DNA of 64,000 nucleotides from the NCBI RefSeq assembly GCF_013410875.1, contig NZ_JACCCU010000001.1:806001-870000 (forward strand), written 5' to 3'. The notes beneath the pieces are model-generated. The model had not been told where the DNA came from and searched no databases. It was given only the letters and a program-made list of their open reading frames with translations. Shown here in pieces: positions 15,277 to 25,119 of this stretch. This DNA is from Tunturiibacter empetritectus. Its GTDB lineage: Bacteria > Acidobacteriota > Terriglobia > Terriglobales > Acidobacteriaceae. The position numbers were made by a program, and so were the translations under genes. The number at the start of each line of letters is the position of its first letter. Position 1 is the first letter of the stretch.

Positions 15277-16509
15277 ATGCCTAAGATCTCGAAGATTCTG
15301 TTGCTCGCCGTGTCGGTTGTTCTGGTTGTCACCGTGTTTCTGGGGGTGAACTCTAACCCTGTGAGCGCTGCGAGTGAGCCGCAGGATGGGGCGTATCGCC
15401 AGATCAACGTGTATAGCGAGGTGCTGCGGCACATTCAAACGGACTATGTGGAAGAGCCGAATATCAATGCGGTCACCAATGGCGCGCTGCGCGGGCTGCT
15501 GGAGTCGCTGGATGCGGACTCGAGCTATCTGACGCCGGAGGACTATAAGGCGTTCAAGGCGGACAAGGGCGGCAAGGCGCAGGTGGGGATCAATGTTTCG
15601 AAGCGGTTTGGGTATGCGACCGTGGTCTCGGTGGTGCCTGGAAGCCCGGCGGATAAGGCGAATCTCTCCGATGGCGACATCATTGAGGCGATCGGGCCGC
15701 AGGATACGCGGGATATTTCGCTAGCGATGATTCAGCTGTTGCTGGAGGGAGCGCCGGGTAGTGAGCTGACGGTTTCGGTGGTGCGGCCGCGGAAGGCTGC
15801 TCCGGACAAGATTGTGATGACGCGGGTTTCGACGCCGCCGGCGCCGGTTGCGGAGACGATGTATGAGAACTCTTCGATCCTGTATCTGAAGCCGGGCGTG
15901 CTGGATCATGACCATGTGCAGCAGATCGAGGCCAAGCTGAAGGCGATGCCGAAGGTGGGAAACAAGAAGATTTTGCTGGATCTGCGCGACGTTGCTGCGG
16001 GGGATATGCCGGAGGCGACGCGGCTGGCGAACTTCTTCCTGAAAGATGGCACGATTGCGATGCTTGAAGGGCAGAAGGTTGCGAAGCAGACGTTTACGGC
16101 AGAGGCTTCGAAAGCGATCAATACGACGGCGCCGGTGGTGGTGCTGGTGAATCGTGGGACGGCGGGACCGGCGGAGCTGGTGGCGGCGGCGCTGCTGGAT
16201 AACAAGCGGGCGGACCTGGTGGGGGAGAAGACGTTTGGCGAGGGCGCTCAGCAGAAGACGTTTGAGCTGCCGGATGGTGCGGCGTTGATTCTGTCGATTG
16301 CGAAGTACGAGTCGCCTTCGGGCAAGAAGCTGCAGGATGATGGTGTGACGCCGGGCGTTCTGGTGGCTTCAGCCGCAGAGGATGCTGTGGCGGAAGAGGA
16401 TACGACGACTCCGGCGGAGAAGGCGCAACAGCCTCTGCAGAAACCGGCGGTGACGGTGGACGAACAACTGACGAAGGCGCTGGACCTGTTGAAGAGCAAG
16501 TCTGCTTAG
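15277..16509 (+). CDS. S41-family (CtpA-like) PDZ protein with catalytic residues replaced
   Basis: A C-terminal-processing-peptidase homologue of 410 aa. The ATG at 15277 is preferred because it opens a clean signal or anchor segment (KISKILLLAVSVVLVVTVFLGV); the frame extends to a TTG at 15229. Domains: tail-binding helix region (about 40-80), PDZ (about 95-170, GYATVVSVVPGSPADKANLSDG), S41 fold (about 200-360). Where active enzymes have G[ST]ASASE, this one has G294-T-A-G-P-A-E300, and where they have TFGKG it has TFGEG (319-323): Ser becomes Gly297 and Lys becomes Glu322, at the same 25-residue spacing as in known enzymes. It is probably a pseudoprotease, perhaps a periplasmic scaffold. 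PBP1A follows 74 bp downstream, which fits cell-wall-related work. Confidence 0.85.
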   Translation: MPKISKILLLAVSVVLVVTVFLGVNSNPVSAASEPQDGAYRQINVYSEVLRHIQTDYVEEPNINAVTNGALRGLLESLDADSSYLTPEDYKAFKADKGGKAQVGINVSKRFGYATVVSVVPGSPADKANLSDGDIIEAIGPQDTRDISLAMIQLLLEGAPGSELTVSVVRPRKAAPDKIVMTRVSTPPAPVAETMYENSSILYLKPGVLDHDHVQQIEAKLKAMPKVGNKKILLDLRDVAAGDMPEATRLANFFLKDGTIAMLEGQKVAKQTFTAEASKAINTTAPVVVLVNRGTAGPAELVAAALLDNKRADLVGEKTFGEGAQQKTFELPDGAALILSIAKYESPSGKKLQDDGVTPGVLVASAAEDAVAEEDTTTPAEKAQQPLQKPAVTVDEQLTKALDLLKSKSA

Positions 16510-16583
16510 GCTGATTATTTCGGGTGTGATTGGCCCTTTTGTGGGAGAGAAACGCCTCCTCTGCCGTGCTATGGTGAGACTTC

Positions 16584-19139
16584 GTGCAGAGCCTACACAG
16601 TCCCGAAAAAAGGCCGCCAACGCCTGATGACGAGATCCCCGATTGGCAACGTGCGCTTCGCCGTGCGACGCTGAACGGGCCTGACTATCCGAGCCGACGC
16701 ATTGCGAGACGAGTTACGTTTTATGTGCTGCTGGGGCTGTCCGCGGTTTTTGGGGCGCTTTGCGGGCTGATGCTGGTCTACTCGATCGATCTGCCACAGA
16801 TGGATGACCTGGCACGGTATCGTCCGAACACTACGACGGAGCTGCTGGATGTGCATGGGAAGCCGTTTGGCTCGTTTGCGCTGGAGCGTCGTGTGGTGCT
16901 GCCGTACTCGGAGTTTCCGACGGTTCTGAAGCAGGCGATTATTTCGATTGAAGACAAGAGTTTTGAGAGCAACTGGGGGGTGAACCTGGTGCGGGCGGTG
17001 GGGGCTGCGTATCGGGATCTGCATTCGAGCGGTAAGGCGCAGGGGGCGTCGACGCTGACGATGCAGCTGGCGCGCAACTTGTTTCTCTCGTCGGAGAAGA
17101 CGTATGGCCGCAAGCTGCAGGAGGTCTTCCTGTCGGTGCAGATTGAGCGGCGATTTACGAAGGAACAGATCTTTGAGTTGTATGCGAACCAGATCTACCT
17201 GGGGCATGGGACGTATGGATTTGAGGCTGGGTCGGAGTACTTCTTCAACAAGAAGGTGCGTGATCTGACGTTGCCCGAAGCTGCGCTTCTGGCTGCGCTG
17301 CCGAAGGGGCCTGAGGCTTATTCGCCGATCAAGTATCCTGACCGCGCTTTGAAGCGCAGAAATCTTGTACTGAGCGAGATGCTGGCCGATGGGAAGATCA
17401 CGAAGAAGCAGGCGGAGGCGGCGGAGGCCGAACCGCTGGGGCTGCACTTGGAGGCGCCGGCGAATAGTGTCGCGCCGTATTTTGTGGAAGAGGTGCGCAG
17501 GCAGCTGGAGAAGCAGTTTGGCGTGGAAGAGGTGCATGGCGCAGGGCTGAAGGTTTATACGACGCTTGATCTGGATCTGCAACAGGTGGCGAATAAGGCG
17601 ATTCTGGATGGCACGGCGACGTATGAGCGCCGGCGCGGGTGGAAGGGAAGGCTGCCGAACGTGGTGCTGGACGGGGCGGATGTGGAGAGCTATCGGCATC
17701 CGGACTGGGTGCAGCCGATTGATATTGGAAGCTACGTCCACGGCGTGGTGACGACGGTCTCTGCGAAGAAAGTTACGGTAAAGCTTGGTGCGCGGCTGGT
17801 TGTGCTTACGCCGCAGGACTGGAGATGGACGCAGAACCTGGATGGGGACAGCTTCCTGCGCACAGGGGATGTCGTGTACGTCAAGGTTATGAGCTTTGCA
17901 GGGGATGGAACGCTGAACGCTTCGCTGGAGCAGGATTCGGGCGCACAGGCTTCGCTGATGGCGGTGGACAATTCGACCGGCGAGGTGCTGGCGATGGTGG
18001 GCGGAAGGGACTTTGCCTTGTCGCAGTTCAATCGCGCTACGCAGTCGCAGCGGCAGGTTGGTTCGTCGTTCAAGCCCTATGTTTATACGACGGCGATTGA
18101 GGGTGGAGCTAAGCCTACGGACATCATCGTTGATGGACCGACGACGTTTCCTACGCCGAATGGGCCTTACACGCCGCATAACTACGAGGGCGACTATAAG
18201 GGCGCGATGTCGCTGACCAACGCGTTCGCCGAGTCGAGGAATATTCCCGCGCTGAAGCTGGCGGACCGTTATGGAATCCGTAAGGTGATTGAGACGGCGC
18301 ACCGCTTCGGGATTACGAGCAATATTCCTGCGTTTCTTCCGGTGGCAATTGGTTCGGCAGATATATCTCTCTCGGAGCAGGTGAGCGCGTACAGTGTCTT
18401 TCCGAACGACGGCATCCGTGTTGAGCCGCGATACATTCGGAGGATTACTCAGGCAGATGGATTGCCGCTGGATCCGGCTCCTTCGCAGGTGTCGGAGGTC
18501 GTCTCGGTGGATACGGCGCGGACGATGATGCAGTTGCTGCAGGCGGTGGTTCGCTATGGGACGGGGGCCTCGGCTTCGCAGTTGAAGCATCCCCTGGGCG
18601 GCAAGACCGGGACGACGAACGACTATACGGATGCGTGGTTTGTAGGATTTTCTCCATCAATCACTTGTGGGACGTGGATTGGATTTGACGATCGCGAGTC
18701 GCTTGGGGAAAAAGAGACAGGGGCACGCGCGGCGCTTCCGATGTGGATGGATTTTATGAGGGCCGCGATCGCGACTAGGCCGGATGAGGCGTTTCCAGCT
18801 GCGGGTGCTGCGAAGAAGAGGCTGGATGTGCCCGGCAGTGCCGTGAGCGAGGCTAATCCGGTTCGTCCGCAGGTGAAGAAGGTGCAGGCAGAAGATTCAG
18901 GGGCGACGAGCGGGGTAAGGCCGAAGGATGTTCTTCCCACTGCTCCCCAGGCTAGCTCAACGCCATCGGTTCCGGTGGAGAAACCAAAGGCGAACGGGGC
19001 GGCACCGCAGGCGATTTATTTGCCGTTGAAGCCTGCGGTGCCGCAGGCGGTTGCTGCGCGTGTGAAGCCGGCAGCTATGTCGGCTAAGCCTGCGGATGAG
19101 CGGAGTGGAGTTTCGAATCCACCACCCGACATATATTGA
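16584..19139 (+). CDS. Penicillin-binding protein 1A (bifunctional transglycosylase/transpeptidase)
   Basis: A class A PBP of 851 aa that polymerises and cross-links peptidoglycan. A cytoplasmic N-tail of about 45 residues is followed by a membrane anchor (RVTFYVLLGLSAVFGALCGL, about 44-63). The glycosyltransferase domain has IEDKSFESNWG, GASTLTMQLARNLF and RRFTKEQIFELYANQIYLG. The transpeptidase domain has the SxxK motif SSFKPYVYTTA (catalytic Ser), the SxN motif ESRNIPAL and KTGTTNDYTDAWFVG. The last about 100 residues are Pro/Ala/Lys-rich and low in complexity. Start is GTG at 16584. Its 3' end overlaps the convergent ribF by 56 bp. It lies behind the S41 pseudoprotease gene. Confidence 0.95.
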   Translation: MQSLHSPEKRPPTPDDEIPDWQRALRRATLNGPDYPSRRIARRVTFYVLLGLSAVFGALCGLMLVYSIDLPQMDDLARYRPNTTTELLDVHGKPFGSFALERRVVLPYSEFPTVLKQAIISIEDKSFESNWGVNLVRAVGAAYRDLHSSGKAQGASTLTMQLARNLFLSSEKTYGRKLQEVFLSVQIERRFTKEQIFELYANQIYLGHGTYGFEAGSEYFFNKKVRDLTLPEAALLAALPKGPEAYSPIKYPDRALKRRNLVLSEMLADGKITKKQAEAAEAEPLGLHLEAPANSVAPYFVEEVRRQLEKQFGVEEVHGAGLKVYTTLDLDLQQVANKAILDGTATYERRRGWKGRLPNVVLDGADVESYRHPDWVQPIDIGSYVHGVVTTVSAKKVTVKLGARLVVLTPQDWRWTQNLDGDSFLRTGDVVYVKVMSFAGDGTLNASLEQDSGAQASLMAVDNSTGEVLAMVGGRDFALSQFNRATQSQRQVGSSFKPYVYTTAIEGGAKPTDIIVDGPTTFPTPNGPYTPHNYEGDYKGAMSLTNAFAESRNIPALKLADRYGIRKVIETAHRFGITSNIPAFLPVAIGSADISLSEQVSAYSVFPNDGIRVEPRYIRRITQADGLPLDPAPSQVSEVVSVDTARTMMQLLQAVVRYGTGASASQLKHPLGGKTGTTNDYTDAWFVGFSPSITCGTWIGFDDRESLGEKETGARAALPMWMDFMRAAIATRPDEAFPAAGAAKKRLDVPGSAVSEANPVRPQVKKVQAEDSGATSGVRPKDVLPTAPQASSTPSVPVEKPKANGAAPQAIYLPLKPAVPQAVAARVKPAAMSAKPADERSGVSNPPPDIY

Positions 19140-20070
19140 AGTAGCGTTTTGCCTTGGCGACGTCGCGGCCGATCTGCTCTTTCAGCGCTTCGGGATTTTG
19201 CCAGCGCATCTCGGCGCGGAGGCGACGAAGAAAAGTCAGAACAAGCGGCGTCGATTCGTCCAGCTCGATTGGGTGGAAGTTGAGTAGATGGGTTTCGACG
19301 GTGAAGGAGTCTGCGCCGAAGGTTGGGCGGTTGCCTACGTTGGTCACACCTTCAAAGGTCTCGCTTGATGACTCTGTGCCTACGGTGAGTGAGGTGATGT
19401 AGACGCCGTTGGCGGGAAGCAGCTCGGCGTAGGGCGCGAGGTTGATGGTGGGGACGGTGTAGCGGGTGCCGTAGCCGCGGCCTGATGCTGGTGTGCCGCA
19501 GACGGCGAAGCTGCGGCCGAGCAGGGCTCGAACGTGGGTGACGTCGCCTTCGGCGATCATCTGGCGGATGCGGCTTGAGGAGATGGTCTCTCCGCGCAGA
19601 TGACGCGGCGCGTAGACGCGCACGGTGAAGCCTAGTTCGCGGCCGAGAGCTTCGAGGCTTTCGATGCCTGCCTCGGCCTGATAGCCGAAGCGGAAGTTTT
19701 CGCCTTCGTGGAGTTGAGTGACACGGAGGGCTCGCTGGAGAATCTCGGTGGCGAAGGTGCGGGCAGTCATGCGGGAGAGTTCGCTGGTGAAGGGAAGTAC
19801 CAGCACTGCGTCGATGCCCGTGCCTGCGAGCAGCTCGAGTTTTTGCGCAAGCGGCGTGATGAGCGGTTGACTGGATTCGGGACGGAGGACGCGTGCGGGG
19901 TGCGGGTCGAAGGTGATGGCTACGGAGCGGAGGTTTTTTGCACGAGCCTGGGCTACGACTTCGGCGATGACCCACTGGTGGCCGCGATGGACGCCGTCGA
20001 AGTTTCCAATAGTGGCGATTGTGGGGCCGAAGTCGGCGGGGATGTCGGCGAGTTGGCGGAATATCTGCAT
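19084..20070 (-). CDS. ribF: Bifunctional riboflavin kinase / FAD synthetase
   Basis: RibF makes FMN and then FAD. 328 aa, standard length. The FAD-synthetase half has TIGNFDGVHRGHQWVI (about 20-35), ITFDPHPARVL, GENFRFGYQA and ISSSRIRQMIAEGDV. The kinase half has GRGYGTRYTVPTINL, ANGVYIT, GVTNVGNRPTFG and VETHLLNF. The ATG shares its first base with the TGA of the upstream MBL gene (TGATG), which implies coupling. Its end overlaps PBP1A from the other strand by 56 bp. Confidence 0.95.
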   Translation of the reverse strand: MQIFRQLADIPADFGPTIATIGNFDGVHRGHQWVIAEVVAQARAKNLRSVAITFDPHPARVLRPESSQPLITPLAQKLELLAGTGIDAVLVLPFTSELSRMTARTFATEILQRALRVTQLHEGENFRFGYQAEAGIESLEALGRELGFTVRVYAPRHLRGETISSSRIRQMIAEGDVTHVRALLGRSFAVCGTPASGRGYGTRYTVPTINLAPYAELLPANGVYITSLTVGTESSSETFEGVTNVGNRPTFGADSFTVETHLLNFHPIELDESTPLVLTFLRRLRAEMRWQNPEALKEQIGRDVAKAKRYFNICRVVDSKLHSAHPQA

Positions 20071-20870
20071 CAGGCGATCTCGAAGGTGAGCTTGAGGCCG
20101 TCGTAGGCCAGACGGATGTGGGATGGGAGGGCGGCCTCTGTGGCTTCGTGGTCGAGGTCGTGGCTCATGTGGGTGAAGAAGGCTCGGCGCGGCTTGAGTT
20201 GTTCGACGAGGGAGACAGATTTGTCGAGATGCGAGTGGCTGGGATGGGGGTCGCGGCGGAGGGCGTCGAGGATGAGGACGTCAAGATTCTGGAGGAGCGG
20301 GATGCTCTCGGCGGGGATGTCGCTCATGTCGGTAAGGTAGGCGGCGTTGCCGAAGCGATAGCCGGTGATCTGCTCGCGGCCGTGGGTGACGGGGACTCGA
20401 CGTATGCATGCGCCGAAGAGATCTACTCCAGAGCCTGGCGTTGGGTCGATGCGATGAATCTCAACTCGGGCGCTGGTAGGATAGCGGTCTTCTTTGCGAA
20501 AGGTGTACTCGAAGATGCGCTCGAGGGTCTTTGCGGTGGCGTCGTCGGCGTAGATGGGGAGGTTTCCGTTGCCGCGGAAGCTGAGGGGGCGCAGGTCGTC
20601 GAAGCCGAGGACGTGGTCGGCGTGGCCGTGGGTGTAGAGGACGGCATCGACGCGGCGGATGTTCTCGCGGATGGCTTGGGCGTGGAAGTCCGGGCCGGTG
20701 TCGACGAGGATGGTGTGGTGGTTGTAGTCGAGACGAAGGGAGGGGCGGGTGCGGCGATTGCGTGGGTCGCCATGCGAAGACACAGCGGAGGTGCAGACGG
20801 CGCAGTCGCAGCCGAGGGTTGGCACCCCCATGGAGGTGCCGGTGCCGAGGAAGGTGAGGGTCGCCTCCAT
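20070..20870 (-). CDS. PhnP-like metallo-beta-lactamase-fold hydrolase
   Basis: 266 aa. The beta-lactamase-fold metal motif is YTHGHADHVLGFDDL (HxHxDH), with further ligand positions HGREQ, LTDMSD and THMSHDL. The N-terminal GTGTSMGVPTLGCDCAVCTS resembles the extra cysteine metal site of PhnP (cyclic phosphodiesterase). Similar genes are widespread outside phosphonate operons and are often called MBL-fold hydrolase. No phosphonate gene is nearby, so the substrate is unknown; a phosphodiester is the best guess. First of a pair overlapping with ribF, and 2 bp after DUF1844. Confidence 0.85.
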   Translation of the reverse strand: MEATLTFLGTGTSMGVPTLGCDCAVCTSAVSSHGDPRNRRTRPSLRLDYNHHTILVDTGPDFHAQAIRENIRRVDAVLYTHGHADHVLGFDDLRPLSFRGNGNLPIYADDATAKTLERIFEYTFRKEDRYPTSARVEIHRIDPTPGSGVDLFGACIRRVPVTHGREQITGYRFGNAAYLTDMSDIPAESIPLLQNLDVLILDALRRDPHPSHSHLDKSVSLVEQLKPRRAFFTHMSHDLDHEATEAALPSHIRLAYDGLKLTFEIA

Positions 20871-20872
20871 CG

Positions 20873-21490
20873 TTAGCGGACGATGCTGGGGCCGCCTGGG
20901 CCAGGACGGGCTGGGCCGCCGGGGGCCTTGGAGGCTGCGGAACGGGCGAGCGCCTGCGTGACTTCGAGGAAGGCCATGCGCAGTTCGAAGAGAGCGCTTT
21001 CGAGCAGACGTGACTCTTCGGTGGAGAGATTACCTTTGGTCTTCTCTTCGAGAACCTGGAGCATGTCGATGCTCTGGCGTGCTCCGAGAATGTCGACCTG
21101 GGGCTGCTGGCCCTCCTGCGTGGTGCCGCCGAGCTGCAGGATGGAGGTCATGTAGACGGACTGGACGAGCTGATCAAAGCTCATGGTGGGCGGATGGTCC
21201 ATGCCGGGGTTGGCTGAGCGGATTGCGGTGTCGAGGCGATCGGCTGTCATCTCGTAGGCGCGCTTGGCCTGCTCGGTCTGCTCTGCGGTTAGGGCTGGCG
21301 GGAGCTCGGGCTCCTGCGGTGTCTCGGGTGCGACGGGCTGGGATGGCGTTGCAGCGACTGGTTCTGCCGGCCGCGCCTCGCGCTCTTCTCTCTCTGGCGA
21401 AGGATCGGCGTCAGGGCGCAGCTCGCCGTCCATGGTGAACTTGCGGCGGTCGGTGACAACGAAGGGCTTTTTCTGTTCAGGCATGTTCAC
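20873..21490 (-). CDS. DUF1844 domain protein
   Basis: 205 aa. The N-terminal about 90 residues are Pro/Glu-rich and look disordered. The C-terminal part (about 100-185) matches the DUF1844 family by motif: SFDQLVQSVYMTSILQLGG, GARQSIDMLQVLEEKTKGN, LESALFELRMAFLEV. The family is predicted helical and has no known role; it commonly sits beside translation or cofactor genes in Acidobacteria and deltaproteobacteria. Its ATG overlaps the ygfZ stop by 4 bp and the MBL gene follows 2 bp after its stop. Confidence 0.85.
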   Translation of the reverse strand: MNMPEQKKPFVVTDRRKFTMDGELRPDADPSPEREEREARPAEPVAATPSQPVAPETPQEPELPPALTAEQTEQAKRAYEMTADRLDTAIRSANPGMDHPPTMSFDQLVQSVYMTSILQLGGTTQEGQQPQVDILGARQSIDMLQVLEEKTKGNLSTEESRLLESALFELRMAFLEVTQALARSAASKAPGGPARPGPGGPSIVR

Positions 21491-22551
21491 ACTCTTTCAG
21501 GAGGTTCAGATGCAACCGATGGCGCAGAGGCTGCAGGTTGCGAAAAGGGGAGCGAGACCGGTTGTGCGATACCGCCGGCGTAAACGATGGGTAGGCCACG
21601 GTCCAAAGCCTCGCGGCGGAGGTAGCCAAGTGCGAAGTGGATGGATTGAGATTCGCCGGGTAAAGGAATGGCGGCTACGCTGGTGAGTTCGCCTGTTTGC
21701 TTGCCGTCGGCTTCGAGCGATATGCCGGCGGGTGGAAGATCGCCGTCGAGCCGGAAGCCGCTGAAGATGCGATGGACATTGCCGCGGGAGCGGATTCGCT
21801 CGACGATCTCTTGGCCGAGGTAGCAGCCCTTGGCGAAGTGCAGGGCGCGGGTCTGGCCGGTCTCCTGTGGGAGTTCGCGGTCGCGGATGTCGGTTCCGAT
21901 CTGCGGAGTTCCTTCGAGGATGCGGAGCCATTCGAGGCTTTGAACCTCGCAGGGTGTTGCGTCGAGGCTTTGAAGTGTGTTGGCGAGCTTTGCCGTAGTT
22001 GCGTGATCGGCCCACAGCTCAAATCGCGGTACAAGGGGACTGTATGCGTGCAGGATGTCTACTGCGGCGTTGTTCCAGCTGAGCGAAAGCATCGCGAGGG
22101 GTTCGAGATCATCCGCGGGGAGGCCGATCTGTTGCAGGAGCGAGGCGGCTTTGGGACCGGCGAGCAGGAGGCCGGAGCGCGTGCTGCTGATGTCTGCGAG
22201 TTCGACGTCGTCCATGATGATGAATCGGTCGAGCAGCGTTATCAAGGTTGGGACTTGCGGCGAGCTTGTCTCCATGAGGAGATCGTCCGGGCGGGCAAAG
22301 ATGGTGGCGTCGCCCTGGATGCGGCCTTGAACGCTGAGGAGGAAGTTATAGGTGCCCTCGCCGGGGAGTAGCTGCTGGATGGAGTTGGTTACCATCCCGT
22401 TCAACCAGCGGACGCGGTCCTCTCCGGTGGCTCGAATCCAGCCGGTGTTGTGCAGAGCGGATATGCCGGTGTTCTGGAGGAGCGCCTTGAGCTGCAAGGC
22501 GGGAGTCGAAGTTGACGGGATCGAGATTTCGGATTGTGCTGATGAACTCAT
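21487..22551 (-). CDS. ygfZ: YgfZ/GcvT-like folate-binding protein
   Basis: A tetrahydrofolate-binding protein related to the aminomethyltransferase GcvT, known for helping iron-sulfur cluster repair or assembly. The diagnostic motif KGCYLGQEIVERI (about 243-255 from the chosen start) with its conserved cysteine is intact, followed by RGNVHR. The N-terminal part has DRVRWLNGMVTNSI and GRIQGDATIF. ATG at 22551 is chosen; a GTG at 22581 would add 10 residues. The C-terminal about 25 residues are Ser/Pro/Ala-rich. First gene of a minus-strand operon with DUF1844, MBL hydrolase and ribF (4-bp overlap, 2-bp gap, 1-bp overlap). Confidence 0.88.
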   Translation of the reverse strand: MSSSAQSEISIPSTSTPALQLKALLQNTGISALHNTGWIRATGEDRVRWLNGMVTNSIQQLLPGEGTYNFLLSVQGRIQGDATIFARPDDLLMETSSPQVPTLITLLDRFIIMDDVELADISSTRSGLLLAGPKAASLLQQIGLPADDLEPLAMLSLSWNNAAVDILHAYSPLVPRFELWADHATTAKLANTLQSLDATPCEVQSLEWLRILEGTPQIGTDIRDRELPQETGQTRALHFAKGCYLGQEIVERIRSRGNVHRIFSGFRLDGDLPPAGISLEADGKQTGELTSVAAIPLPGESQSIHFALGYLRREALDRGLPIVYAGGIAQPVSLPFSQPAASAPSVASEPPERV

Positions 22552-22609
22552 GACGGATTGATGCAAAAAACTTGCGTACACTTGATTATAGCGGTGGATC
22601 GAGAGGGTT

Positions 22610-24187
22610 ATGTTGCTGGGAAGGCTTTGGGTCGGGAGCGGAAGTTCGACGGGGATGATCGCGGCCTTTGCGCTGTGGTCGGCCAGTTTTGGAGCCGCGC
22701 AGACGTCGGCGCCGGGTGCTGCTCAGCCGGCTTCTCCTGCTGCGACTCAACAGCCGATGACGAAGCAACAGGCGAAGGAGCTCTTTCGGTCTGTGGATGA
22801 GATTCTCAGCTTCGTCAGTAGCGACACCAAGTTGCCGATTGAACATACCGTGAAGCGCAAACTTATCTCGCGCGATCAGGTGAATCACTACCTCAAAGAC
22901 AAGTTTGACGAAGATGAGGGCGCCAAGCGCATGGAGCGGTCGGAGGTTGTGCTTAAAAAGTTCGGGCTGCTCGATCGCGATTTTCACTTGCGTACGTTTT
23001 TGCTGTCTCTGTTGACCGAGCAGGTTGCCGGTTTTTATGACAACAAGACGAAGACAGTGAATCTGCTGGACTGGATTGAGCCTGACGAGCAGAAACCGGT
23101 GCTGGCGCATGAGCTAACTCACGCTCTGCAGGATCAGAACATCGACCTGACGAAGTGGTCGGATGTTAGTTTGTCCAGCACCTCGCATAGCGTGCAGGAA
23201 GACAATCATCACCTGCAGATGGACGAGGCAGATACCGCACGCACGGCTGTGGCGGAGGGGCAGGCGATGGCGGTCTTCATCGACTACACACTGCGGTCCA
23301 CCGGTAGGACGATCGCCGATGCGCCGGATCTTGCGAATAAGTTGAAGGACCAGGCGACAGACGCGGGCGGATCGCCTGTGATGGCGCGTGCTCCGCTGCT
23401 GTTGCAGGAGTCTTTGTTGTTTCCGTATGGCGAAGGACTTGGCTTCGAGCAGGCGATTCTGGTCAAGGCCGGCAAAGAGGCGGCGTTTCATGGCGTGCTC
23501 GCGAACCCTCCGTCTTCGAGCTTCGAGATCATGAATCCGGAGGCCTACATGGCGCATGCGCCGGTGCCTCTGGTCCGATTGCCGGATATTCATCCGCTGC
23601 TCGATGCGGAGTACACCCCCTACGATGTCGGCGTGATGGGGGAGCTGGACGTTCGCATTCTTGCGGAGCTGTTCGGCGGGCGGGAGCAGGCAGCTGCACT
23701 CGCGCCAGAGTGGAATGGTGGTGTCTACTATGCAGCGCAACGCAAGTCGGCTGTGACCGAGGCGGAGAAGGAGTCAACGGCATCCATTGCGCTGCTTTAC
23801 TACTCGCGATGGAAGAACGCTGATTCGGCGCGGTCTTTTCTGCGTATCTATGCGGCGCAGATTCCGAGAAAATATTCGAACATTGTGGAGCGCAAGAGCG
23901 ATGAGACTGACGAGGAAGAGCTGGTGTACTCCACTAATGAGGGAGATGTCGTGATCTCTCGCGCGGGCGATTCGGTGTTTATCGGCGAAGGTTTCAATCT
24001 GGCGCTCGCACGAAAGCTGCGCGACATGATCGGGAGCATACAGCCTGAAGGGCGGATGCAGCAGGCGGTTGTGCCGGTCATTGTGCCAGTCAACGAGCCA
24101 GCGCTCTCGATGTCGCGAGTTTTGGCGTCTTTCGGCGCGGTCAATGAGAGCGCGCTACAACGGTATACTTCTAGAGGGGCGAAGTAG
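22610..24187 (+). CDS. Exported zincin-like metalloprotein, unknown family
   Basis: 525 aa. A hydrophobic segment at 14-30 ([17 protein letters not shown]) acts as signal peptide. The zinc-type motif [10 protein letters not shown] is at 167-176, preceded by [14 protein letters not shown] glutamate-rich helix ([18 protein letters not shown], about 203-220) may supply a third ligand, as in gluzincins. The rest has no motif I recognise. Genes of this kind, coding for about 500-aa secreted zincins, appear in acidobacterial genomes but carry no established name. Promoter and 5' end are shared divergently with ygfZ. Peptidase activity is inferred from the motif only. Confidence 0.65.
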   Translation: MLLGRLWVGSGSSTGMIAAFALWSASFGAAQTSAPGAAQPASPAATQQPMTKQQAKELFRSVDEILSFVSSDTKLPIEHTVKRKLISRDQVNHYLKDKFDEDEGAKRMERSEVVLKKFGLLDRDFHLRTFLLSLLTEQVAGFYDNKTKTVNLLDWIEPDEQKPVLAHELTHALQDQNIDLTKWSDVSLSSTSHSVQEDNHHLQMDEADTARTAVAEGQAMAVFIDYTLRSTGRTIADAPDLANKLKDQATDAGGSPVMARAPLLLQESLLFPYGEGLGFEQAILVKAGKEAAFHGVLANPPSSSFEIMNPEAYMAHAPVPLVRLPDIHPLLDAEYTPYDVGVMGELDVRILAELFGGREQAAALAPEWNGGVYYAAQRKSAVTEAEKESTASIALLYYSRWKNADSARSFLRIYAAQIPRKYSNIVERKSDETDEEELVYSTNEGDVVISRAGDSVFIGEGFNLALARKLRDMIGSIQPEGRMQQAVVPVIVPVNEPALSMSRVLASFGAVNESALQRYTSRGAK

Positions 24188-24225
24188 CCACGCGGAATGT
24201 GTTCGCTAAAGGGAGCAAGGATATT

Positions 24226-25092
24226 TTGAAGAAGGCAGAGATCGGAATTATAGGGGGCAGCGGCCTGTATGCCATGCCTGGACTTACCAATGTGCGCGAG
24301 GAACGCGTGACAACTCCGTTCGGCGAGCCGTCCGATGCTTTTGTTCTGGGTGAACTCGAAGGCCGAAACGTCGCATTTCTTGCTCGTCATGGACGCGGTC
24401 ATCGCATTCTGCCCAGCGAGTTGAACTTCCGCGCCAACATCTTTGCGATGAAGATGCTTGGAGTTGATACGATTCTTTCTGTCTCGGCGGTGGGTTCGCT
24501 GAAGGAAGCACACAAGCCGACGGACTTTGTGATTCCGGATCAATTTATCGACCGCACCTTTGCTCGCGCGTCCACGTTTTTTGGCGAAGGGATTGTTGCT
24601 CACGTCGCCTTTGGTGACCCGATCTGCGCACCACTGGCCGAGGTGCTGAAGAAGGCTTGCGACACGGTTGGTGTCGTCGGCAAGCTTGGCGGAACATATG
24701 TCTGTATGGAGGGGCCGCAATTCTCGACTCGCGCGGAGTCGAATCTTTATCGAAGCTGGGGAGCTGATGTGATTGGGATGACGAACCTGCAGGAGGCGAA
24801 GCTGGCTCGCGAGGCCGAGCTTTGCTATGCGACCGTGGCGATGGTCACCGACTACGACTGCTGGCGCGAAGGTCACGACGACGTTACAGTGGATCAGATT
24901 GTTGCTGTCATGCATCAGAATGCGGACAACGCCTCAAAGGTAGTACGTGCGGCTGTTGCGGCGATGCCGGTGGATATGACAAAAGGCTGCGCGTGTGTCG
25001 ATGCTTTGAAGTACGCCATTCTTACTGATCGTAAAGTGATTCCAGAAGAGACTAAGCAGAAGCTTTCTCTGCTGCTTAGTAGATATCTCTAA
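24226..25092 (+). CDS. mtnP: S-methyl-5'-thioadenosine phosphorylase
   Basis: Phosphorolysis of methylthioadenosine to adenine and methylthioribose-1-phosphate, a purine and methionine salvage step. Motifs: [73 protein letters not shown] and [13 protein letters not shown]. The TTG at 24226 is preferred because ggagcaagg ends 5 nt before it; a GTG at 24199 gives nine more residues but has no ribosome site. About 288 aa, normal length. A PfkB-type kinase follows 82 bp later, behind a promoter-like site. Confidence 0.93.
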   Translation: MKKAEIGIIGGSGLYAMPGLTNVREERVTTPFGEPSDAFVLGELEGRNVAFLARHGRGHRILPSELNFRANIFAMKMLGVDTILSVSAVGSLKEAHKPTDFVIPDQFIDRTFARASTFFGEGIVAHVAFGDPICAPLAEVLKKACDTVGVVGKLGGTYVCMEGPQFSTRAESNLYRSWGADVIGMTNLQEAKLAREAELCYATVAMVTDYDCWREGHDDVTVDQIVAVMHQNADNASKVVRAAVAAMPVDMTKGCACVDALKYAILTDRKVIPEETKQKLSLLLSRYL

Positions 25093-25119
25093 GGTAATAG
25101 TTTTGTGTGTCTCAAGATT

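Noticed and set aside
16593..18590. 665-codon open frame opposite PBP1A
   Set aside because: Arg/His/Leu-rich product without any motif; it mirrors the codon bias of the PBP1A gene, which has all its motifs.
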